Of a DNA stretch of 64,000 nt, positions 34,771-42,778 are shown in pieces (position 1 is the stretch's first letter; the number at the start of each line of letters is the position of its first letter). The DNA lies in the NCBI GenBank assembly GCA_003833075.1, contig RIAY01000004.1, positions 144,522 through 208,521 of the forward strand, given 5' to 3'. The position numbers and the translations under genes were made by a program. This DNA is from Muribaculaceae bacterium Isolate-036 (Harlan). Lineage in GTDB: Bacteria; Bacteroidota; Bacteroidia; Bacteroidales; Muribaculaceae. The notes beneath the pieces are model-generated. The model ran no database searches. It was not told where the DNA came from and saw only the letters and a list, made by a program, of their open reading frames with translations.

Positions 34771-35957
34771 ACATTATTGGAAAACTTTTACGTAAAAATA
34801 CATCTCCGGCGCGTATCGCCGGATTCATGCTTTCCAATTTTCTGGGACTTGCCATTATTCTGGGAGGTCTGCAGTTTTTTATGGATGCCCGTTCCATATG
34901 GGAGGATGACGACAGCTTCATAAGGTCAGACTATATGGTGATCAACAAGCGGGTCACTTCGGAAAACACCTTCGGAGGGGAAACAGGCTTTACAGCCGAT
35001 GAACTTGAGGAGATAGAAAATCAGCAGTGGGTGAAGCGTGTGGCACCTTTTGCCTCCGCCGATTACAGGGTCTCCGCATCGGTGACACAGCAGGGTAGAG
35101 GTCTTTCGACCTATATGTTCTTCGAATCCATACCGGGGGATTTCGTGGATGTTCCAGCATCGCAATGGGGATGGCGAGAGGGAAGTGATGAAATACCGGT
35201 GATTATCTCCAAGGATTACCTGACACTATACAATTTCGGTTTTGCATCATCGGCAGGTTTGCCCCAGATGTCGGAGGGTCTGATGAGCGGCATCCCTCTT
35301 ACCCTGACGCTGCGGAGTGAAGACGGAATGCGTACGCTTCAGTTTCACGGACGGGTTGCTGGTTATTCAAACAGACTCAACACGATTCTTGTGCCCCAGG
35401 AATTCATGGACTGGAGCAATGCGGCTCTTGGCACGGGAAAAGTTAAAAATCCGTCACGTCTCATCATCGAGGTATCCCGTCCGGGGGATGTGGCTATCAA
35501 GGATTTCATTGCCGGACATGATTACGAGATAGCGGGAGACAAGTCGGCGACATCCGCCTCGTTCCTTCTTCGTGTTGTGGTAGGAATTGTTTTGGCGATA
35601 GGGATTGTGATCACCCTTCTCTCATTTTTCATACTGCTTCTGTCAATCTCTTTGCTTATGGAGAAAAACCGCGATAAGCTTCATTCCCTTCTTATGTTAG
35701 GTTATGACACGTCTGTAGTCGGCGCTCCTTATCGGCGCATCGTTGTCGTGGCATCTGCCGGGGCGTTTCTTCTGGCGATAGGATGCGTGTTTATATTGCG
35801 GGCATATTATCTCCCCGCGCTCGAGGGTCTTGATGCCGTAAGCGGTTCGGTGTTGCCGATGCTTCTTCTGGGGGCTGTTCTGACAGCGGCAATAATCCTG
35901 TTCAATCTTATGGCAATATCGCGCAAGGTGAGGGGTGCCTGGCGTATCAGACGCTGA
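34767..35957 (+). CDS. FtsX/MacB-like ABC transporter permease
   Basis: A 396-aa inner-membrane protein with one N-terminal membrane helix (about 18-38), a large periplasmic domain (about 45-270) and three C-terminal helices (about 275-300, 320-345, 358-382). This is the FtsX/LolC/MacB topology of transporters that act on lipoproteins or periplasmic substrates rather than import. The C-terminus is strongly basic (SRKVRGAWRIRR). The cognate ATPase is immediately upstream. Confidence 0.85.
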   Translation: MNIIGKLLRKNTSPARIAGFMLSNFLGLAIILGGLQFFMDARSIWEDDDSFIRSDYMVINKRVTSENTFGGETGFTADELEEIENQQWVKRVAPFASADYRVSASVTQQGRGLSTYMFFESIPGDFVDVPASQWGWREGSDEIPVIISKDYLTLYNFGFASSAGLPQMSEGLMSGIPLTLTLRSEDGMRTLQFHGRVAGYSNRLNTILVPQEFMDWSNAALGTGKVKNPSRLIIEVSRPGDVAIKDFIAGHDYEIAGDKSATSASFLLRVVVGIVLAIGIVITLLSFFILLLSISLLMEKNRDKLHSLLMLGYDTSVVGAPYRRIVVVASAGAFLLAIGCVFILRAYYLPALEGLDAVSGSVLPMLLLGAVLTAAIILFNLMAISRKVRGAWRIRR

Positions 35958-36079
35958 TTCCCGTAATGTCCGTGTGAGTGAATGCACGTTTCATGAACCA
36001 ATCCCGAAATCATTGTGTTTGAATGATAACCGGGCTATTGAGTTATACCGGATATTTAATACTTAATACTTATTATACT

Positions 36080-36382
36080 ATGGATACACAGAAAATCAAA
36101 GAGCTGAAGGATGACAAGGGGGTCGTTCTGGTTGAGTTTTATGCATCGTGGTGTCCACATTGCAAAAGGATGATGCCCGTTGTCGAAGATGTAAAGGCTT
36201 TGTTTGCTGGTCAGGTCAATGTCTACCAGTTTGATATTGACGAAAACGAGTCGCTCGCCAAAGAGCTTGGCGTGAGTTCAATACCAACATTCATCGTATT
36301 TGCCGGAGGTGAAGAGAAATGGAGAGGCAGCGGCGAGATGGACGGCAATGCACTCGCATCCAGAATTAAGGCTGAACTTTAG
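36080..36382 (+). CDS. Thioredoxin
   Basis: A 100-aa cytoplasmic thioredoxin with active site WCPHC (Cys25, Cys28) and cis-Pro in SSIPTF. WCPHC differs from the common WCGPC and suggests altered redox potential. The ATG at 36080 was chosen because the longer frame from 36023 gives no signal peptide and the fold starts here. The 122 bp before it hold no gene. Confidence 0.9.
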   Translation: MDTQKIKELKDDKGVVLVEFYASWCPHCKRMMPVVEDVKALFAGQVNVYQFDIDENESLAKELGVSSIPTFIVFAGGEEKWRGSGEMDGNALASRIKAEL

Positions 36383-36387
36383 TACGT

Positions 36388-36522
36388 ATGTTACGAATAC
36401 GTATGTTTTACCGTATCGACACCAATGAAAAACTCGGAGCGCACGTGTTGACTCCGATTGAGATGAACCGTATTCATATGGAAAGCGGGGAGCATTCGGA
36501 AGTAGATGATTCTCATGTATAA
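36388..36522 (+). CDS. Possible 44-aa small protein after thioredoxin
   Basis: An ATG frame 5 nt after the thioredoxin stop encodes MLRIRMFYRIDTNEKLGAHV followed by LTPIEMNRIHMESGEHSEVD and DSHV. It has a protein-like composition and no membrane helix. It could be co-transcribed with thioredoxin. I recognise no family and it may be chance. The remaining 120 bp up to the ATPase gene are AT-rich without a gene. Confidence 0.35.
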   Translation: MLRIRMFYRIDTNEKLGAHVLTPIEMNRIHMESGEHSEVDDSHV

Positions 36523-36644
36523 CTTATGCGCAAGTGTTAAATTTTTATTAATTTTGTTACTTAGATGTTGTTTGGAAATCATATTTTGATTTTCTTTGAA
36601 ACTTTATAAACAGCTTCATAATTTCCATAAATATTATAACCCGA

Positions 36645-39356
36645 ATGAATTATCAAGGTCTGAATGACGCGCAGGTTGCCGAAAGCCGGTGTCTGCATGG
36701 GGAGAATGTGCTTACTCCCGTGAAACGAGATCCCCTCTGGAAACAGTTTTTAAGGGGATTTAAAGATCCACTGATTGTCATATTGCTTGTAGCGTTGTCT
36801 TTATCCGTAGGCATCGCGATTTATGAGGCATATATAGATGCCGATCATTCCTTCAAGCCTTTTTTTGAGCCAGTTGGGATATTCGTGGCAATTTTTCTTG
36901 CCACCGGACTGAGTTTCTGGTTCGAGATGAAGGCTAACAAGGAGTTCGCGATTCTAAATCAGGTCAATGACGAGGAGCCAGTGCAGGTGTGGCGCAACGG
37001 AGCGGTGACCCAGATACCCCGCAAGGACGTTGTTGTGGGAGATATTGTTGTTGTCAACGCGGGAGATGAGATTCCCGCTGATGGAAGATTGCTGGAAGCT
37101 GCGTCTATGAGTGTGGATGAATCCACGCTTACAGGTGAGCCTTCATGCATGAAGACCACAGACGAATCGCATTTCGATCCGGAAGCTACATACCGGTCCG
37201 ACACACTTATGCGCGGAACGAAGGTGATGGAAGGGCATGGTGTCTATGAAGTCACCGCAGTAGGCGACAATACCGAGAACGGAAAGGTATTCAAGGAGTC
37301 TCAGATTGACAACTCCGTGAAAACACCTCTTAATGAGCAGCTTGATCGTCTTGGGCGCATGGTCTCCATTTCGAGCTATGTCATCGCGGCTATTATAGTT
37401 ATGGGGCGGATGGTTATGTATTTTACGCATCATGCACAGTTCGATTGGCTTGATTTCATACAATACGCTCTTCAGACACTGATGATTGCCGTGACGCTCG
37501 TTGTGGTGGCTGTGCCTGAAGGCTTGCCGATGGCTGTGACGCTGTCGCTGGCATATTCTATGCGTCGTATGCTGCGCACCAACAATCTTGTGCGTAAGAT
37601 GCATGCATGCGAGACAATGGGTGCTACGACGGTGATATGTACCGACAAGACGGGAACGCTGACGCAGAACCGTATGCAGGTCTATAAGGCTGATTTCTAT
37701 GGTCTCCCGTCTGATCCGGGTGATTCTGCCCTGTCTGGCGGTATCGTGGAGGAGGGCATTGCCGCCAATTCAACAGCGCAACTCGATTTCTCGGATCCTG
37801 CAAAGCCGCAGGTGTTGGGTAATCCCACTGAGGGGGCGTTGCTTCTGTGGTTGCGCGACAATGGTGTCGATTACGCGCGTGTGAAGAAAGGGCTCACCGT
37901 GTTGGATGAGCTTCCTTTTACTACTGAACGCAAATATATGGCTACGGTGGTTGAGTCAGCTGTCATAAAAGATGCCGATGGCAGAGCGGCACGCGTGGCA
38001 TATGTCAAAGGTGCTCCGGAGATTGTGCTTGGAATGTGCAGGAGTCTGCCGGAGGGTGTGACGAGAGAGGATATTGACGCCCGTCTTTTAGGATACCAGA
38101 ATCAGGCAATGAGGACTCTCGGCTTCGCATATCAGGTTTTAGGCGAGGGTGAAGATGTGATCGTGGATAACGCGTTCATAGGGAAGAACCTTACGTTTTT
38201 AGGTATAACGGCGATTTCGGATCCGGTCCGCAGCGATGTCCCCGAGGCAGTGCGAGAGGTGCTTGATGCCGGAGTCAAGGTTAAGATAGTGACAGGCGAC
38301 ACTCCGGCTATCGCACGGGAGATAGGACGTCAGATCGGCTTATGGACTGCCGCGGACAGTGATGCCAATATAGTCACCGGCGCGGATATCGCCGCAATGA
38401 GCGATGACGAGCTTGAGCGGCGTGTGGCGGATATAAAGATTATCGCACGTGCGAGACCTATGGACAAGAAACGTCTCGTGGAGGCGTTGCAACGCAACAA
38501 CGAGGTAGTTGCCGTGACAGGCGACGGCACCAATGACGCACCCGCGCTCAAAGCCGCGCATGTGGGCCTTTCAATGGGCGACGGCACTTCCGTGGCAAAA
38601 GAGGCATCGGATATCACAATAATCGACAATTCGTTCTCATCGATAGGACGGGCGGTGATGTGGGGACGGTCGCTTTATCGGAATCTGCAGCGTTTCATCA
38701 TGTTCCAGCTGACGGTGAACGTCTGTGCCTGTCTGATTGTGCTCGCCGGAGCGTTCATGGGTATGGAATCGCCGCTGACAGTAACGCAGATGCTGTGGGT
38801 AAACCTGATCATGGACACCTTTGCGGCAATGGCTCTGGCTTCCCTTCCTCCGTCCGAAGATGTGATGCGCGACAAGCCGCGTTCCCGCAAGTCTTTCATC
38901 ATCACGCCGGCTATGTGGCGGCGTATCGTGGGAATGGGTGTCGGATTCTTCATTATTCTTTTTGCGGTTCTGAGCTTCTTCCAGCATGCGGTTGCAGCCG
39001 GTCCGGATGCGGAGTCCATTATAAGTCTCGTGAAATCAGGACTTGGTGGATTTCATGAACTTACGGCGTATGAGCTGTCTCTTTTCTTCACGTTCTTTGT
39101 CTTTCTGCAGTTCTGGAATATGTTTAACGCCCGTGCGTTCGGCACCGGTCGTTCTGCATTGCATCTTAAAGAATGCTCCGGCTTCCTGACAATTGCATTT
39201 GTGATTCTTGTCGGTCAGTTTGTGATTGTCACCTGCGGATACGGATTTTTCAATGTCGTTCCTCTCAGATGGAGCGACTGGCTGATAATCATCTCCGGAA
39301 CATCTATTGTTTTCTGGGCTGGAGAACTCTTTCGCGTCATGCATCGTCGGCATTGA
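36645..39356 (+). CDS. P-type Ca2+-translocating ATPase (PMCA/PII type)
   Basis: A 903-aa cation pump that exports Ca2+ using ATP. Landmarks: TLTGEPSCM in the actuator domain, AVPEGLPMAVT in membrane helix 4, the phosphorylated Asp334 in CTDKTGTLTQ, KGAPE in the nucleotide domain, VTGDTPAIA, and the hinge VTGDGTNDAPALKA (Asp near 627). About ten membrane segments. The N- and C-termini are short, without a calmodulin-binding region. It stands alone, with a shared terminator at its end. Confidence 0.95.
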   Translation: MNYQGLNDAQVAESRCLHGENVLTPVKRDPLWKQFLRGFKDPLIVILLVALSLSVGIAIYEAYIDADHSFKPFFEPVGIFVAIFLATGLSFWFEMKANKEFAILNQVNDEEPVQVWRNGAVTQIPRKDVVVGDIVVVNAGDEIPADGRLLEAASMSVDESTLTGEPSCMKTTDESHFDPEATYRSDTLMRGTKVMEGHGVYEVTAVGDNTENGKVFKESQIDNSVKTPLNEQLDRLGRMVSISSYVIAAIIVMGRMVMYFTHHAQFDWLDFIQYALQTLMIAVTLVVVAVPEGLPMAVTLSLAYSMRRMLRTNNLVRKMHACETMGATTVICTDKTGTLTQNRMQVYKADFYGLPSDPGDSALSGGIVEEGIAANSTAQLDFSDPAKPQVLGNPTEGALLLWLRDNGVDYARVKKGLTVLDELPFTTERKYMATVVESAVIKDADGRAARVAYVKGAPEIVLGMCRSLPEGVTREDIDARLLGYQNQAMRTLGFAYQVLGEGEDVIVDNAFIGKNLTFLGITAISDPVRSDVPEAVREVLDAGVKVKIVTGDTPAIAREIGRQIGLWTAADSDANIVTGADIAAMSDDELERRVADIKIIARARPMDKKRLVEALQRNNEVVAVTGDGTNDAPALKAAHVGLSMGDGTSVAKEASDITIIDNSFSSIGRAVMWGRSLYRNLQRFIMFQLTVNVCACLIVLAGAFMGMESPLTVTQMLWVNLIMDTFAAMALASLPPSEDVMRDKPRSRKSFIITPAMWRRIVGMGVGFFIILFAVLSFFQHAVAAGPDAESIISLVKSGLGGFHELTAYELSLFFTFFVFLQFWNMFNARAFGTGRSALHLKECSGFLTIAFVILVGQFVIVTCGYGFFNVVPLRWSDWLIIISGTSIVFWAGELFRVMHRRH

Positions 39357-39401
39357 CCGTGACGGTCCCAGGCAGATAAAGCCTGATTGTTGAAATATAA
39401 T

Positions 39402-39436
39402 AAAGACCTTGACACTCAATTGATGCCAAGGTCTTT
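39402..39436. terminator. Bidirectional terminator
   Basis: AAAGACCTTG (39402-39411) pairs with CAAGGTCTTT (39427-39436) around a 15-nt loop. The A- and T-runs in the stem serve both the ATPase gene (+) and the convergent lipoprotein gene (-). Confidence 0.7.
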
Positions 39437-39456
39437 GTTATGTTCGGGAAACAATG

Positions 39457-39960
39457 TTACTTGGAGAGCTGGGTGGAGATTCTGTTCCATACCTCAGTCG
39501 GGGTGAGTGTGGACATCGGTTTGGTTTCGAAAGATACTTTCACCGGAACGCTGCCGCGATATACTATGAGTGTGTCTACATTTTCCTTGCCCGGAATGAG
39601 AGTTATCTCACGATTGTCTTTGTCAGAAGCGATGTATATGCTGTCTTTCTGCTCAAAGATTTTTGAAAGAATAGCTTTCGCCTTGAAATGGGTTCGGTTG
39701 CCGTTCTCATAGATGTATATTCCGGCATTGTCCGGGTCGAGAGCCATCAGGATTCTTCCATCGAAGCGTGTGCGCACCGCACCGGCTGCGGTATCCTGAA
39801 AAGATACGGCGCGATACTCGCCGCTTGTCACCGGAAGTGTCGTTTCCAAAACTGTCGCATCCTGCGATGCGGAATCGCCAGTGCCCGTCTTTCCGTTGCC
39901 AGAGCAAGCCGTCAACATAATTGCTGCGGCTAAGGCACTCATCATAAACAATTTCTTCAT
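39457..39960 (-). CDS. Hypothetical lipoprotein
   Basis: A 167-aa lipoprotein with lipobox LTAC (Cys19) followed by a Gly/Ser/Thr-rich linker and a beta-rich domain of about 120 residues (YRAVSFQDTAAGAVRTRFDG, then IYIYENGNRTHFKAKAIL). It resembles MliC- or NlpE-type small periplasmic domains in size, but I see no defining motif. The ATG at 39960 begins the signal peptide; the frame from 40002 adds a non-signal stretch. Function unknown. Confidence 0.8.
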   Translation of the reverse strand: MKKLFMMSALAAAIMLTACSGNGKTGTGDSASQDATVLETTLPVTSGEYRAVSFQDTAAGAVRTRFDGRILMALDPDNAGIYIYENGNRTHFKAKAILSKIFEQKDSIYIASDKDNREITLIPGKENVDTLIVYRGSVPVKVSFETKPMSTLTPTEVWNRISTQLSK

Positions 39961-40096
39961 ATGGTTCTTAAATTTATCACTTACGTCTGCCAAGTTACAC
40001 AAAATTTGTGAAACTAAAAAATTATATGCCCTACTTCATTATCTTGAACGTTTTCTCTTTTTTGCCTGTCAGAACAGAAATGTCAGGGATTTTAGC

Positions 40097-40104
40097 TACT
40101 TTTG
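40097..40104 (+). promoter_or_regulatory. -7 box of the TRIC-like gene
   Basis: TACTTTTG, about 57 nt upstream of the TTG start. No TTTG lies at the expected -33 distance. Confidence 0.45.
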
Positions 40105-40160
40105 CACTCTCAAAGTAAATTTGAACACTTATTCAGGGACTTTAATTAGACAAAGCAATT

Positions 40161-40787
40161 TTGGACATCACAATCTCATTTGTTCTTGAAGTAATAGGCA
40201 CAATAGCGTGTGCGATAAGCGGTATCCGTCTTGCAGCAGCCAAGAATTTCGACTGGTTCGGAGCATATATCATAGGTCTTGTCACCGCCATCGGCGGGGG
40301 TACGCTTCGTGATATATTGCTTGATATTCCGGTATTCTGGATGCACAACTGGTGGTATCTTGCAGTCACGGCTCTCTCGTTGCTGGCTGTGATTATTTTC
40401 AGAGACCATCTCGTGAGGCGCGACAAGATGCTTTTCATCTTCGACAGTATCGGTCTCGCCATGTTTGTTGTGATCGGAATAGACAAGACGCTCGCCATCG
40501 ACTATCCCATGTGGGTGGCTCTTATAATGGGTATCATCACAGGTGCGTTCGGCGGAGTGCTGCGCGATATTCTTATCAACGAAGAACCTTTGATCTTTCA
40601 TAAAGACATTTACGCCACTGCCTGTCTTGCCGGGGGCTTCGTATACTGGATAACAGGTTATTTTGATAGCCCGGCATATGTCAGCCAGCTGAGCTGCGCC
40701 CTGACCATCATCGTAATCCGTTTCCTCGCTCTCAGATACAATCTTTCCCTGCCGGTGCTTAATGACAGTCCGCGCAGAAAGAAATGA
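40161..40787 (+). CDS. TRIC-type (UPF0126) membrane channel protein with TTG start
   Basis: A 208-aa inner-membrane protein made of two similar three-helix halves, each with a G-x-x-R-D motif: GGGTLRDILL (near 49-58) and GGVLRDILI (near 133-141). These are marks of the UPF0126/YadS family related to trimeric intracellular cation channels, probable K+ or small-cation pathways. No ATG precedes the first helix; an in-frame stop lies 18 bp upstream, so the start must be TTG at 40161 (or a rarer codon just before). Confidence 0.88.
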   Translation: MDITISFVLEVIGTIACAISGIRLAAAKNFDWFGAYIIGLVTAIGGGTLRDILLDIPVFWMHNWWYLAVTALSLLAVIIFRDHLVRRDKMLFIFDSIGLAMFVVIGIDKTLAIDYPMWVALIMGIITGAFGGVLRDILINEEPLIFHKDIYATACLAGGFVYWITGYFDSPAYVSQLSCALTIIVIRFLALRYNLSLPVLNDSPRRKK

Positions 40788-40814
40788 ATACGAATTTAAT
40801 CTGAGGTTATGGTA

Positions 40815-40860
40815 CAGGCAGGGGAATCGGTGAGAATCTGCTGTCGGCTGTGACCCCTTG
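40815..40860 (+). promoter_or_regulatory. Degenerate cobalamin-riboswitch-like core
   Basis: GGGGAATCGGTGAGAATC followed within 9 nt by CTGTGA resembles the GGGAA-GGUG-AAUC and CUGU core of cobalamin riboswitches. The part between is about 8 nt too short, and no B12-box-like end is visible downstream. It lies in the 182-bp gap before the HEXXH protein gene. It is a remnant, a variant or chance. Confidence 0.25.
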
Positions 40861-40969
40861 GGGCGGGATGGATGTTATATATAAGTAAGTGGAGTTATCT
40901 TGATTTATTTTAATCAGTTTAAGGATCGGAACACTTACTTAAGGTTTATAAAAACGTTTGCGAGAAGGT

Positions 40970-41296
40970 ATGAAGGTGATCAGGAACAGTGTCATCCCTT
41001 TCGGGAAGAGATACGGGGCGATCAATCTGTTCGGAGTGTTGTTTGCCAAACGAGACATGCATCTTTCGGGAGAAGTGATGAATCATGAACTTATACACAG
41101 CGCCCAGATACGCGAGTTGCTGTTTATCCCGTTCTATCTGATCTATATTATAGAGTGGCTTATAAGGCTTGTGCAATCGCAAGGTAACTCTTATGAGGCG
41201 TACCGTCGCATATCTTTCGAGCGGGAAGCATATGAGTATTGCCGGGATCCCGGATATCTGTCCCGGCGACGATGTTTCGCACAATGGCGCAAATGA
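40970..41296 (+). CDS. Small membrane-associated HEXXH protein
   Basis: A 108-aa protein. MNHELIHSAQ near residues 36-45 carries a HELIH motif, the HEXXH pattern of zinc peptidases, next to a hydrophobic segment (FIPFYLIYIIEWLIRLV, about 53-69). A third zinc ligand might be one of the acidic residues in FEREAYEYCRDPGYL. I do not recognise the family with certainty. The ATG at 40970 was preferred to the TTG four codons upstream. Confidence 0.72.
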   Translation: MKVIRNSVIPFGKRYGAINLFGVLFAKRDMHLSGEVMNHELIHSAQIRELLFIPFYLIYIIEWLIRLVQSQGNSYEAYRRISFEREAYEYCRDPGYLSRRRCFAQWRK

Positions 41297-41326
41297 AGTC
41301 AGGTCGTTGTAAAAGTATAAGGTAAG

Positions 41327-42778
41327 GTGAAAAAAGAGATTGAAAAAGGGGATAGTAGAAAATTGGGGTTCGGGACATTGGTTGCGATTGTGTTCGGCAT
41401 GATGGTCGGATCGGGACTTTATAATATCCCTCAGAATCTTGCCTCCGGTGCCGGTCCGGGCGCGGTGGCACTGTCATGGGTGATTACGGCAGCCGGTATG
41501 TTGCTGCTCGTTGCTACGTTCAAGATCCTTTCCGACCGTCGTCCAGATCTTGATGCCGGTATATATCAATATGCACAGGTCGGGTTCGGTAATTTCGCCG
41601 GTTTCAACATTGCCTGGGGCTATTGGCTCTGCACAGCGTTTGCCAACGTTGCATATGCTGTGATGCTTAACGATTCATTCGGAGCGTTCTTTCCGGCATT
41701 GCTCGGTCACGGCTGGCAAACCCTCATATTCGGTTCGGTGTTGATTTGGGCTATGTATTTTTTAGTTGCCGGAGGTATCAAGACTGCAAGACTCCTCAAC
41801 AATCTACTTGCCGTCATTAAGGTGGCAGCTATTCTGCTGATAGCGGTATTACTGGTTATCAATGTAAAGGCAGGTGTGTTCACGGGTAATTTCATGGAAG
41901 AGTCTATTGGTGAAGAATCCCTTTGGACTCAGGTTAAGAACACTATGATGGTCACTTTATGGTGTTTCATAGGTATAGAGGGAGCCGTGATGATGTCGGC
42001 GCGTGCCAAGCGTCATTCCGATGTCGGGAAAGCAGGTGTCACGGGATTCTTCATAGCCTGGTTGCTGTATGTACTGGTGTCGATGCTTTGTTTCGGTGTC
42101 ATGAACAGGGCGAAACTTGCCGGTCTTGATGATCCGTCGGTCGCTTATGTATTGCGTGATATTTGCGGAGGCTGGGCTTATTATTTCGTAGTCTTGTCAG
42201 TGATCGTTTCCCTGCTCGGAGGGTGGCTTGCGTGGACTCTGATATGCGCACAGGTGCCATATGAGGCTGCGGTGGTAAAAATATTTCCGCGTTCATTTCT
42301 CAAAACCAACCGTCATGGCATGCCCGGTTACGGATTGTTGGTGTCAAGTGTCGTCATGCAGGTGTTTCTCGTTATGGTGATGATGGCGGATGACGTCTAC
42401 ATGGCAGCCCTGACGATCACGGGGATGATGGTTCTGCCGGCATATCTTTCCGGTGGTATGTATCTATGGAAAGAAAGTTTCGGCAGGTTCGGAATGAATA
42501 AAGCGCGCAAGGGAACCTTGTTGCGCTATCGCGCTGTCGGTATCCTCTGCACGCTTTATTGCATATGGATGATTTATGCCGGTGGACTGAAGCTTTTTAT
42601 GCTGACTTCAATATTCTATATCTCCGGCATCGGGTTCTATCTTAAAGCCCGGGCTGAGCGTCGCGAGGAGGGGTCGCTGCGTTTTACGCATGCAGACCGT
42701 ATAACCCTCGCTCTGCTCATCATCGGGTTGGCGGGAAGCATGATTTACATCATTACCTTGATTCCTTCCAGAATATAG
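41327..42778 (+). CDS. APC-family amino-acid permease/antiporter
   Basis: A 483-aa inner-membrane protein with about 12-13 membrane segments. The opening LVAIVFGMMVGSGLYNIPQN and the GAGPGAVALSWVI block match the basic amino-acid/polyamine antiporters (arginine-ornithine ArcD type) of the APC superfamily. Substrate is inferred only. The start is GTG (41327-41329). Its last 34 bp overlap, tail to tail, the end of the C10 protease gene on the other strand. Confidence 0.88.
   Translation: MKKEIEKGDSRKLGFGTLVAIVFGMMVGSGLYNIPQNLASGAGPGAVALSWVITAAGMLLLVATFKILSDRRPDLDAGIYQYAQVGFGNFAGFNIAWGYWLCTAFANVAYAVMLNDSFGAFFPALLGHGWQTLIFGSVLIWAMYFLVAGGIKTARLLNNLLAVIKVAAILLIAVLLVINVKAGVFTGNFMEESIGEESLWTQVKNTMMVTLWCFIGIEGAVMMSARAKRHSDVGKAGVTGFFIAWLLYVLVSMLCFGVMNRAKLAGLDDPSVAYVLRDICGGWAYYFVVLSVIVSLLGGWLAWTLICAQVPYEAAVVKIFPRSFLKTNRHGMPGYGLLVSSVVMQVFLVMVMMADDVYMAALTITGMMVLPAYLSGGMYLWKESFGRFGMNKARKGTLLRYRAVGILCTLYCIWMIYAGGLKLFMLTSIFYISGIGFYLKARAERREEGSLRFTHADRITLALLIIGLAGSMIYIITLIPSRI

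Noticed and set aside
36391..36582. 63-codon minus-strand frame after thioredoxin
   Set aside because: No promoter or motif; the opposite-strand 44-codon frame is equally open and better placed.
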